Source of the DNA: Calditrichota bacterium | GTDB lineage: Bacteria > Calditrichota > Calditrichia > Calditrichales > Calditrichaceae | Assembly: GCA_024278715.1 (NCBI GenBank) | Contig: JAJRSN010000229.1 | Coordinates: 1 to 38,447, forward strand | Length of the DNA: 38,447 nt | Direction of reading: 5' to 3' | Shown: one piece after another, positions 15,601 to 22,618 of the stretch | How positions within the stretch are numbered: the first letter of the stretch is position 1 | Layout: every line of letters starts with the position of its first letter | Translations under genes and position numbers: made by a program | Notes under the pieces: generated by a model | Told to the model about the DNA's origin: nothing | The model's database searches: none | Seen by the model: the letters and a program-made list of their open reading frames with translations, nothing else

Positions 15601-17337
15601 TGTCCAGATTGGCATTTCGGGGTCGCCTAAGACCAAGGTGGAGTACACAATTATTCGCGAAGGTCCTTCGAAGTTCAGATAACCCAGATAGGGCAATCTG
15701 GAAAGATAATGCGCTTCAGATAGATGATAATAACCTTTGTTAAAAGCTAAGTTAAAGAATTCTTTTTCCAGGTAAATGCCGCTAAAAGGATATTCCCAGC
15801 TTGAATTTCCGATGTAAGCGACGCCTCCGCCGGTTTTACTGAGAATATATTCTTCGCCGAAGCACCGTTTAAGAATATCATTGGTGTAGCAGCTTGCCAT
15901 GTACCAGATGGGGGGATCGGGAGTAGTCAATTGCTCCATATTATAGTTATAGAGATCCGAGCCGCGGGCGCCAGGACGAATGGTGTAATAGAGTCCGTGG
16001 GTTTCGGTGAAAATCAATCCGTATCCTTTGTTCAATTCGTCGAGTGTTACCTGGGGGTCGCTACCGATATTTTCGGACTGAGTAATAAGTGTGCGTTTAA
16101 ATATCGGATTAATTTGAGGATCGATATGTTTGAGAATTAGCTGATCCCGGCTGTCGTTTTCTTTTTGCAGGTTAGCGGCGATATACAACACATTAGCCGG
16201 ATAGTCGCTTGAATTGACGGAATCGAGTTTTTCGTATTGGAACAATTTGGTAACAAAACGGTCGGCATCTTCCGGCGTCATTGCAGGAATTCGAGCGACG
16301 TAAACTTCGGGATAACCTTGGACTTTATCGGGCGCTTCGCCAAAGGTGTCATCCTGATCGGCATTCCAGGTACCGTCAAGGTCGGCAAAGTAATAATCGG
16401 CGGCAAAGGTAAAATTACCGGTGTGAATAATTCGGGTTGGAATAAGTTCCGTATCACCGGCAAGCAATACATATCGTGTACCGCGTTTTGTGTATGACCA
16501 GCGAATGAAATTGCGCATTCGTTCGGCGTCATCGACACCATTGGGGAAGTTTTGGCGAATCCAGGAGAGGGTGCGAATCACGGTGGGGACGCCGCGGCGG
16601 GTTTTCCATTCGGCAAGGGGCTGTAATGACGGTTTCAAGGATTCGGCGGTGATAATGACATAGCGATCGATCAATCCGCTGGCGAGCAATTGGGGATCGA
16701 TTTCATCGGTGCTTGCGGGTAATTTAAATTTGCCGGAGGGTTTTATTTCGTTTTTCGGGTTCAAAAGAGCATCGACAATTTTACTGTCTTCCTGTAATAA
16801 CGGCTGGACGCCCATCTCGGTAGAAATTTCGGTTTGAATTTGGAACTCAATACTTTTAATAAAACGTATTTTTTGTTCGGCGGGTATGTATTGAAACGGC
16901 GAAATGGCAAAATGGGCAATAGGTTTGCCGTTGAAATATTGAATTCCCAAATATTGTACGCTTTGTTGCGGATAGGGCTGGGAATTTTGATAGATCTCGG
17001 GATCGGGTTCGATAAACACATCATTGCCGAATTGTGTCCAGGGCTTTTGGCGGGGAATAATGTTGAACTCGCCCGCAAGGTACTGATAATCCGTATTTGT
17101 TATTCGAAATGATTTGACTTTTATTCCGGGTTCCAGCACGAAACGATAAATATAAAACGGCAGGTCGGGAACGCCTAATTCCGGATTCAATGCGGAGAGA
17201 TTTACCTTTCCGCGATACTCCAAACGATCGAACAAACCGTCTTTTTGTATAGTAATAAGTTCCGAATGATGTTCAAGTTTAATCGTTTGCGCCTGCAGAA
17301 ACGAAAATCCGAGTAAGACAATAAAAATCCATCGCAT
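12664..17337 (-). CDS. Gingipain-type (C25) cysteine peptidase, giant surface protein with FnIII, FG-GAP-like repeats and sorting tail
   Basis: This is a 1557-residue protein with a signal peptide (to about residue 16, LQAQ). Layout: a C25-type propeptide (about 20-215); a catalytic domain (about 219-576) with YVLLAGDTELIPTR, the catalytic pair His447 in FTETHG and Cys483 in MASCYTND, then GGGVAYIGNSSW; beta-rich linkers (about 577-900); an FnIII domain (about 902-992; LLTWKPSADNDVYGYHIYRS); FG-GAP/VCBS-like repeats with DLNGDGKKEL, DLDDSGELSV, DLNNDGLLEI, NVDQDADLEI, DINQDGIQEI and DIDSDGDLEV (about 1000-1412), probably one beta-propeller; and a sorting tail (about 1461-1557; YPNPFNPMTKIEF, GIYFYRL). 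It should cleave proteins at the cell surface or outside. The PorU sortase of type IX secretion shares the C25 fold, but the propeller makes a secreted peptidase likelier. GGAG precedes the ATG. Confidence 0.88.
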   Translation of the reverse strand: MRWIFIVLLGFSFLQAQTIKLEHHSELITIQKDGLFDRLEYRGKVNLSALNPELGVPDLPFYIYRFVLEPGIKVKSFRITNTDYQYLAGEFNIIPRQKPWTQFGNDVFIEPDPEIYQNSQPYPQQSVQYLGIQYFNGKPIAHFAISPFQYIPAEQKIRFIKSIEFQIQTEISTEMGVQPLLQEDSKIVDALLNPKNEIKPSGKFKLPASTDEIDPQLLASGLIDRYVIITAESLKPSLQPLAEWKTRRGVPTVIRTLSWIRQNFPNGVDDAERMRNFIRWSYTKRGTRYVLLAGDTELIPTRIIHTGNFTFAADYYFADLDGTWNADQDDTFGEAPDKVQGYPEVYVARIPAMTPEDADRFVTKLFQYEKLDSVNSSDYPANVLYIAANLQKENDSRDQLILKHIDPQINPIFKRTLITQSENIGSDPQVTLDELNKGYGLIFTETHGLYYTIRPGARGSDLYNYNMEQLTTPDPPIWYMASCYTNDILKRCFGEEYILSKTGGGVAYIGNSSWEYPFSGIYLEKEFFNLAFNKGYYHLSEAHYLSRLPYLGYLNFEGPSRIIVYSTLVLGDPEMPIWTDRVQNFKIEDQIVTKNGKRWLNVTVLNDSTDSPLPQATVVLYKKDQLYRIQRTSETGVSSFDLTNVNTDSVFLTVSTRNYRPSEKILNLTASNDFAGKLLSTRFKEINGNQNNQCEPNEEFALYLKWKNTGVKTWQPGTQIALHKFSSLFYLKDSLAVLSQSVLPEDTVTFGPFNLTIAGGITVDTTLVLRAELTSPAEQQLAENTSFNIYVPRLTVFSQTHQTILTDTTLGKLYYTTVHLNISNTGRGKASDIKARLISADPLAQVVQDQLSMPRLSPQTTAEFEQEFIIEHREELSDIHLKLILNDYSGNQWEYPIDFTAPSPPPSFSFRPDRAEGILLTWKPSADNDVYGYHIYRSESPETEFYRITQNPLKNAGYFIDNQVDSNLPYYYSIRTVDSSGNFSATADTIRAWSALPPQYGFPVRPNVKAIGSEVSGVTSFDLNGDGKKELIASGGNGQLHVYDSNGTLLFKLNDLEGDLTFPAVGNVNGLSKHEIVVSSFREGQPLNNIYVINGKNGQLLSQFDLQYNAPSPVVLSDLDHDGFDEIIVLTHAGNAPHPPKNSRLFILTDSSGFLKSFKDWPSEGFMFDDRTSLGNVAVADLDDSGELSVIVPTQGGKLFCFKPDSSPNPVWIKSFSGYLESPLSLADLNNDGLLEIVLPIVKTDRLYVLDYKGDFFPGWEGGKECKLTDPYGHSSPAIIGNVDQDADLEIIYVGRNNVYIFKNNGQLMEGWPKPINNGDGFFAGNWEILSPYNSPVLADINQDGIQEIIYLDTFGYIHALSSLDGNEVAGFPLYTKNDMVKAHSPVVDDIDSDGDLEVLTVNHEGVLLIWDAPQKYSSSTVLYWNQPLGNAKHTGEMDTLHLEIVSGITSKPDQIPEKFYLKPNYPNPFNPMTKIEFGLKDPAWVELTIFNILGQKITTLVDNQLLGSGVHRKTWSGNNNNNLGQASGIYFYRLVVRDKSTRQVQFSKVRKMIKIK

Positions 17338-17724
17338 TATTTATGTACTCCAAAGTTTTGATCACTTTATGAAAGTAAGGATACCGAGTCAGAAGACTAT
17401 GACCCAAATCAATTCTCCGATCAATTTAAAACATTTCAAGCGGGAATGCATCACATTTTGATAACATTATCATTAGCGGGCTGCCCGGTTAGCAATGTAC
17501 CATTTGAATTCACAAAATATTCTTTGCCGCAAATCCGTGAACGAGGTGCTTAATTAACAATTTACCTGTTAATGTGTGGTCGGGTGTATTTTACGGCATT
17601 CGGTAATCAAGCCCCTAAAGGGGCTACCGTAAGGTCGTAAACGACCTACCCTCCCCCCTCCACGTCTCTTTGCAAATCCCCCCTTAAATCTTTTCCAATC
17701 TTCCTTTAACGTTAACTCCCCCTT
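17338..17724. repeat. Intergenic region with paired palindromes
   Basis: No gene is seen. Two adjacent hairpins occur: AGCCCC-TAAA-GGGGCT (17610-17625), nested in an outer CGGTA/TACCG pair, and AGGTCGT-AA-ACGACCT (17632-17647). They lie beyond the efflux operon's last stop and before the C25 peptidase start. Neither has a T-run on the minus strand, so they look like REP-type elements or an mRNA-stabilising end rather than a classical terminator. The peptidase promoter must lie in 17338-17450, but I cannot point to it. Confidence 0.5.
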
Positions 17725-19218
17725 TTAGTTCTGTAAATAATCTTCCAATACTACCGGACGTTTTTGCACAAAATCATAAAATGTCTTCCTTTTGATATCC
17801 GACAACAACAATTTGTAACTGATCAGGGCGTTGAGCCGCGAATTATACGCCTGACTCAGCCGATTGCGGTCAAGAGCAAGAGCCTGACTGTTGATATCGC
17901 CGTTGGCAAAACGATTTTTACTGATATTGAAACTCTTTTCCGCCACCTTAACGTTCTTTTCCAATAACCGCAGCCGTCTTAAGCTGCTTTGAAACGCCAA
18001 AACAGTGTTGCGTATATCGCGGATGATGGTGATCTCCTGATCCTTTAACGCCATTTCCTGTTTTTTAAGCCTGGCTCTGGCGGCAAGACGGCGATTTTTA
18101 TTTACGCCCCAATCCCAAAGAGGAATGGTAACCGACAAAGATACGCCGCGGTTGCCGGGTCTGCGTTTTAATTCCTCCCAGGCATTGTCGAAGGTTGAGT
18201 AAAGCGCCAAGTCACGCGGGTCTTGTTTAACGCCTATTAAATCGTAGTAGGCGGAAATTTTACCGCTAATTTGGTATTCCGATTTGATTCGCGCAAGATT
18301 GAGCTTTTGTTGTTCGATCGAAATTTTTTGTTCCTGCAATTCCAGCCGATTCTTCAGACCGTATTCCAACGCTATGTTCAAATCAACATAAATAATAGGG
18401 TAGGACAGATCGGTGTTCAGAACAATAGAGTCTTCCATGTTGATGCTTAAAAGTTGTTTTAAAGCGTCGGCGTTAGTAACGTGATCCACTTTGGACAGGT
18501 CGTAATTATTTTCTGCTTCGCCGAGGTCCACTTCCATTTGCAGGGCTTCAACTTCCGCGATCACCCCCGCCTTAAATTTGTTGATAGCCAATTGATAGGC
18601 TTCTTTTTGCTGCTGCAAGGTCTGGAAGGCGATTTTTTCCCGTTCGATGGCTGAGTACAAATTGTAAAAAGACTGAGCCACTTCGTACTCAAGATCGAGC
18701 TGCGCCCGCAGAAGACGTTTTTTTGACAACTGATAATTGAGCTCCGCCATTTTCAAAGCCGACTGAATTTTATTGTACGAATAAAACGCTTCGATGGGTT
18801 GTTCCAGTCCGATGCGCGTATTGAGCCGAAAAGACTGTTCATGGCGGAAGTAATCCTGAACGTGGTCCACGCCCGTGGAAAGGTAAATATTGCCATCGGT
18901 GGGCAATGGTTGTTCAATTTGCAGATTGCCGGAGTAGCGAGCCTGTTTTACGGGAAAATAGTACAATCCCGTGCTGTCCAAAAGACTGCTGATGGTTTCG
19001 CTGTAATCGGGAGCCTGCAGAAAGAGATTGACCTGAGTTTTAAAACGGTTGCGTGTGGATTTTAATTCGAATCGCGCGATTTTAAAATCTTCCAGCAAGC
19101 TGCGCATTTTATAGCTGTTTTCGCGGGCGATTTGTTGGCATTGTTCTAAAGTAAGCCTTTTAATTTCTCCTGCTTGCAAATCAATAATGATTATTAATAA
19201 GACAAGAAGAAATTTCAT
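17725..19218 (-). CDS. TolC-family outer membrane efflux protein
   Basis: This is a 497-residue protein with AAAAGGAG before the ATG and a signal peptide cleaved near LQA (residue 16). It has the TolC/OEP pattern of two repeated halves made of long helices with heptad-like content (EREKIAFQTLQQQKEAYQLAINKFKAGVIAEVEALQMEVDL shape; second half LEKNVKVAEKSFNISKNRFANGDINSQAL). The FKAGVI/FANGDI motifs mark equivalent points of the two repeats. It forms the trimeric outer membrane channel of a tripartite pump. It is last in the operon of fusion protein, two RND permeases and channel, after a 214-base gap, and probably serves that pump. Confidence 0.9.
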   Translation of the reverse strand: MKFLLVLLIIIIDLQAGEIKRLTLEQCQQIARENSYKMRSLLEDFKIARFELKSTRNRFKTQVNLFLQAPDYSETISSLLDSTGLYYFPVKQARYSGNLQIEQPLPTDGNIYLSTGVDHVQDYFRHEQSFRLNTRIGLEQPIEAFYSYNKIQSALKMAELNYQLSKKRLLRAQLDLEYEVAQSFYNLYSAIEREKIAFQTLQQQKEAYQLAINKFKAGVIAEVEALQMEVDLGEAENNYDLSKVDHVTNADALKQLLSINMEDSIVLNTDLSYPIIYVDLNIALEYGLKNRLELQEQKISIEQQKLNLARIKSEYQISGKISAYYDLIGVKQDPRDLALYSTFDNAWEELKRRPGNRGVSLSVTIPLWDWGVNKNRRLAARARLKKQEMALKDQEITIIRDIRNTVLAFQSSLRRLRLLEKNVKVAEKSFNISKNRFANGDINSQALALDRNRLSQAYNSRLNALISYKLLLSDIKRKTFYDFVQKRPVVLEDYLQN

Positions 19219-19405
19219 GGTTTTGCTCCTTTTGGGTTAAAAGTGATTTGAAATACGTTGAGACCTGGAGTAAAGTTCTTAAAAAATCAATTTGACCGCA
19301 AAAAAAGTAGAGAATATTTTTATCGTCAGCTTTATTAGCCTGAAAAATACGGCACAAGATGTTTTTGTTCGTTAAACAGAGACGGGGCGCGCGGCGGGGA
19401 GAAGA

Positions 19406-19422
19406 TCGGGCAACTTGCCCGA
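19406..19422. other. GC-rich hairpin between RND and TolC genes
   Basis: TCGGGC-AACTT-GCCCGA lies 11 bases beyond the second RND stop, inside the 214-base gap to the TolC gene. On the minus strand it is followed by TCTTCTCC, a poor T-run. It may attenuate transcription or stabilise the upstream mRNA, giving less TolC than pump; this is inference. Confidence 0.4.
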
Positions 19423-19432
19423 CCTTCGGTTG

Positions 19433-22400
19433 CTACCGATTTTTAGAAAGTTCGGGCTTTAATTTGCGTCTCGAGGCGATAATGCCGGTAGTTAATTGTT
19501 TAAAATAATTCCGCATATCGTCAAAAAGAGTGTAAGCCCAGGGAACCGCGATTAATGAAACCAGAGTCGAAAAAATCAATCCGCCGATAATGGTTCTTCC
19601 CATGGGCGCGTAAGGAATTCCGATCATCTTTGTATTCCCTACAGCCATGGGTATTAAACCGCCGATGGTGGTAAATGCGGTCATTAAAATGGGTCGGAAA
19701 CGATTCTGCCCGCCTTCCAAAAGAGCCTCTAACCTGCTCAACCCCTGCTTGCGCAGGCGATTGACCAGATCAACCAGAACAATGGCGTTATTAACCACAA
19801 TTCCGATCAGAATAATAAAGCCAATTTGACTCATCATATCCAACGGAGTACTTGTGAGGTACAAAATCCAATAAGCGCCCACAAACGAGAAGGGAATGGA
19901 CATGATCACTGAAAGCGGCAGAACGAAAGATTCGAAGAGGATTCCCATCAGCAAAAAAACGAAGGTAATGGAAAGGATGACGCCGAACATCATATTCTGG
20001 CTGCTTTCGCTCAAACGGAAAAAGCGCTTGCCTTTAGACCACGAATATCCGTAGGGCATTTTAAAGCCGGACATGACTTTATCGATTTTTTGGTAAATCG
20101 CGCCGATATCTTTAGAAGTGGTGTTTGCTTTTACGCTGAGATAGGTCTTTCCGTCTTCGCGGTGGATTTCGCCGAAGCCTTTTTTAACTTCCAACTTAGC
20201 CACGGTAGCCAGGGGAATTTCGCGACCGCTGGCGGAAAAGAAAGTGATATTTTTAAGCTGTTCAAAATTTTTGCGGTCCTGCTCCCTTAATTGGATGGTC
20301 ATATTGATTTCTTTTTCTTCGGTTTGATATTTAGGCAACTGAATTCCGCGTAAGGCATACATAATGGTTCCGGTAATAACGCGTGGATTAATTCCGTATT
20401 TTTGAGCCTGTTCGCGGTTAATGATAATGTGCACCTCGTCCTGACCGCGTTCCTGATCGGTTTCGATGCTGATAATTTCGGGAATGTCGCTTAGACGTCG
20501 TTCCACCTCTTTTGCCAACTGCGACAGTTTTCGGGTATCGTCGCCGTACAGGCTGATGGTGACCGAAGAAGACTCGTCGCCTCCCTGTTGTCTCCAGGTT
20601 GTGCGGAACTTAACCCCGGCAAACTCCGGAAGGCGTTTTTTGACATCCGCCAAAACCTGATCGCGATCCATTTTTTTATCGATTTCAATTCCCAGGAGTT
20701 TTACAACCGAATCATAAATAACCTCGTACCATTGTTCGCCTTTTTCCTGCTTCAAAAAGACATGAATCCGCCCGAAATTATGACGATAGCGCACGTCAAT
20801 CGTACGCAGGTTGTACAAATCGGCTTTAACCCGGATGGTATCTTCAACGGCTTTTACCACCCTTTTGGCGTCTTCCAGCGAATAATTGTCGGGCATGTCG
20901 ATCATCAGTCGGAAATCGTTGATATTGCCTTCCATGTTGTCTGTTTTGCCAACCCGCTGCGAAGCAAAATTCATAGAATAAAGAATAATCAACAAAATCA
21001 AAAAAGTTTCCACCCGATGGTTAAGAACCCAGTTGAGAGTGGTACGGTAGTAGCGGTTGAATCTGTAAATGATCGGCGGCTCGTTCACTTTGCGGCGGCT
21101 GACGATGCGGCTTGCCGCCAGGGGAATAAAAATGAGAGCCACGAAAAGAGAAGCCAACAAAGAGAAAATCACCGGCAAACCGATACGCATCATGTAAAAG
21201 CGGAATCCGATCTCATCGTTCATCAAAATCAACGGCAGGAAAACGACTACTGTTGTAAGAGTAGCCATGGTAACGGCAAGCGCCACCTCGCTTGCGCCCA
21301 CGGCGGCGGCTCGTTTAACATCGTAACCCTGCGCTTTTTTATGATAGATGTTTTCCAGAACAACGATGGAGTTATCCACCACCATGCCGATGGAGATCAT
21401 TAAGCCCATCATGGTAATCAGGTTCATCGACCAGCCGATAAAATAGATGACCGTGAGACTGATTAATATGGAAAGAGGGATGGCGACAATCACAATTAAG
21501 GTCATACGAAATCTTCGCAAGAAAAAATAAAGAACAAGAAAGGCGAAAAATCCGCCCCAAAGTCCGGCGTTTTTTAAGTTGTCAACCGATTCCTCGATAA
21601 ATTTTCCCTGATCAAAGAGAATCTCCATTTTAAATCCGCTGAGACGCGGATCATTCAGCAGTTCGTGCAGTTTACCTTCGATTTCATTGCTGAGTTTAAC
21701 CGTGTTAGCCATGGCTTCTTTGTAAATGCCGATCTGTATGGCGCTCTTGCCGTCGATCCGCTGCACCCAGGTTTGTTCGGGCACATCGTACTTTATTTCG
21801 GCAATGTCTTTTAAACGGATGTTAGCTCCTTTGATGGGGATATTGCGGATATCTTCGAGTGTGCGGAATTTACCCACGGAGCGCACATAAATTTTTTGTC
21901 CGCCGGAACGGATGTAGCCCGAGGACATGGAAAAATTATCCTGGCGTAAGGTTTCGATCACATTGTACAAATTGATTTTGTAACCTTTAACCGCGTCCTG
22001 CTTAATGTAAATGAGGATTGATTTTTCATCCGCGCCCCAAATTTCCACATTGGCGACCCCGTCGATTCGCTCCAGAGGTTTTTTAAAGAGCTGCTCGGTA
22101 AAATAATAAGGATCATCCAACGGTTTTTCGGGGATTAAAGCGACCCACATGATGGGGTCATCGTCGTTGCTCCATTTGCGGATGTAGATGCGCTCCACAT
22201 CGTCGGGCAGCTCGGCTTTGATGCGATCCAGCCGGTCACGCAGCTGACTGTAAGCAATGTCCATGTCGATCCCCTGCACAAAGCGCACAAAAGCCCAGCA
22301 TCCGTTGGTAAAGCTGTTGGTTTCCACGCTTCGGACGCCTTTAATGGTGCGAACCGCTTCTTCCACGGGTTGGGCGATGAACTGCTCAACTTCTTCGGGA

Positions 22401-22618
22401 TTGGCATTGGGATAGGGAATCCACACCCCTAAAAAGGGCGGCGTGAATCCGGCGGGCATCAACTCCACGGAAATTTGAGTGTAAGCAATAAAACCCACCA
22501 CCAAAAAAGCCAGCAGCGACATCACCACGGTTACCGGTCGGGTGAGTGCTATTTTGGGTAAAAGCCCGATTTTATTATTTGAGGATTTTTCCACGGAATC
22601 CTTCTTAATTTCATCCAT
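19433..22618 (-). CDS. RND-family efflux permease (second of pair)
   Basis: This is a 1061-residue inner membrane transporter of standard RND size. It has TM1 near residues 30-50 (TRPVTVVMSLLAFLVVGFIAY), a periplasmic porter loop, TM2-6 with GMVVDNSIVVLENIYHK (the TM4 Asp of the proton relay kept, second position Asn), a short central loop, TM7, a second periplasmic loop, and TM8-12 with GIVVNNAIVLVDLVNRLRKQG. The last two motifs are typical of the AcrB-like/SwrC-type branch rather than heavy-metal CusA. Its ATG overlaps the stop of the first permease (TAATG), so the two are translationally coupled. Pairing with a different permease under one fusion protein suggests either a mixed trimer as in MdtBC or two alternative pumps. 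Substrate unknown. Confidence 0.93.
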   Translation of the reverse strand: MDEIKKDSVEKSSNNKIGLLPKIALTRPVTVVMSLLAFLVVGFIAYTQISVELMPAGFTPPFLGVWIPYPNANPEEVEQFIAQPVEEAVRTIKGVRSVETNSFTNGCWAFVRFVQGIDMDIAYSQLRDRLDRIKAELPDDVERIYIRKWSNDDDPIMWVALIPEKPLDDPYYFTEQLFKKPLERIDGVANVEIWGADEKSILIYIKQDAVKGYKINLYNVIETLRQDNFSMSSGYIRSGGQKIYVRSVGKFRTLEDIRNIPIKGANIRLKDIAEIKYDVPEQTWVQRIDGKSAIQIGIYKEAMANTVKLSNEIEGKLHELLNDPRLSGFKMEILFDQGKFIEESVDNLKNAGLWGGFFAFLVLYFFLRRFRMTLIVIVAIPLSILISLTVIYFIGWSMNLITMMGLMISIGMVVDNSIVVLENIYHKKAQGYDVKRAAAVGASEVALAVTMATLTTVVVFLPLILMNDEIGFRFYMMRIGLPVIFSLLASLFVALIFIPLAASRIVSRRKVNEPPIIYRFNRYYRTTLNWVLNHRVETFLILLIILYSMNFASQRVGKTDNMEGNINDFRLMIDMPDNYSLEDAKRVVKAVEDTIRVKADLYNLRTIDVRYRHNFGRIHVFLKQEKGEQWYEVIYDSVVKLLGIEIDKKMDRDQVLADVKKRLPEFAGVKFRTTWRQQGGDESSSVTISLYGDDTRKLSQLAKEVERRLSDIPEIISIETDQERGQDEVHIIINREQAQKYGINPRVITGTIMYALRGIQLPKYQTEEKEINMTIQLREQDRKNFEQLKNITFFSASGREIPLATVAKLEVKKGFGEIHREDGKTYLSVKANTTSKDIGAIYQKIDKVMSGFKMPYGYSWSKGKRFFRLSESSQNMMFGVILSITFVFLLMGILFESFVLPLSVIMSIPFSFVGAYWILYLTSTPLDMMSQIGFIILIGIVVNNAIVLVDLVNRLRKQGLSRLEALLEGGQNRFRPILMTAFTTIGGLIPMAVGNTKMIGIPYAPMGRTIIGGLIFSTLVSLIAVPWAYTLFDDMRNYFKQLTTGIIASRRKLKPELSKNR

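Noticed and set aside
12664-17337. Calling the C25 protein the type IX sortase PorU
   Set aside because: It carries its own sorting tail, an FnIII domain and a long propeller-like region, which suit a secreted peptidase better. PorU remains possible only by shared fold.
20588-21403. A 271-residue plus-strand open frame
   Set aside because: It lies antisense within the second RND permease, is His/Asn-rich as expected of an antisense reading, and has no start signal or domain.
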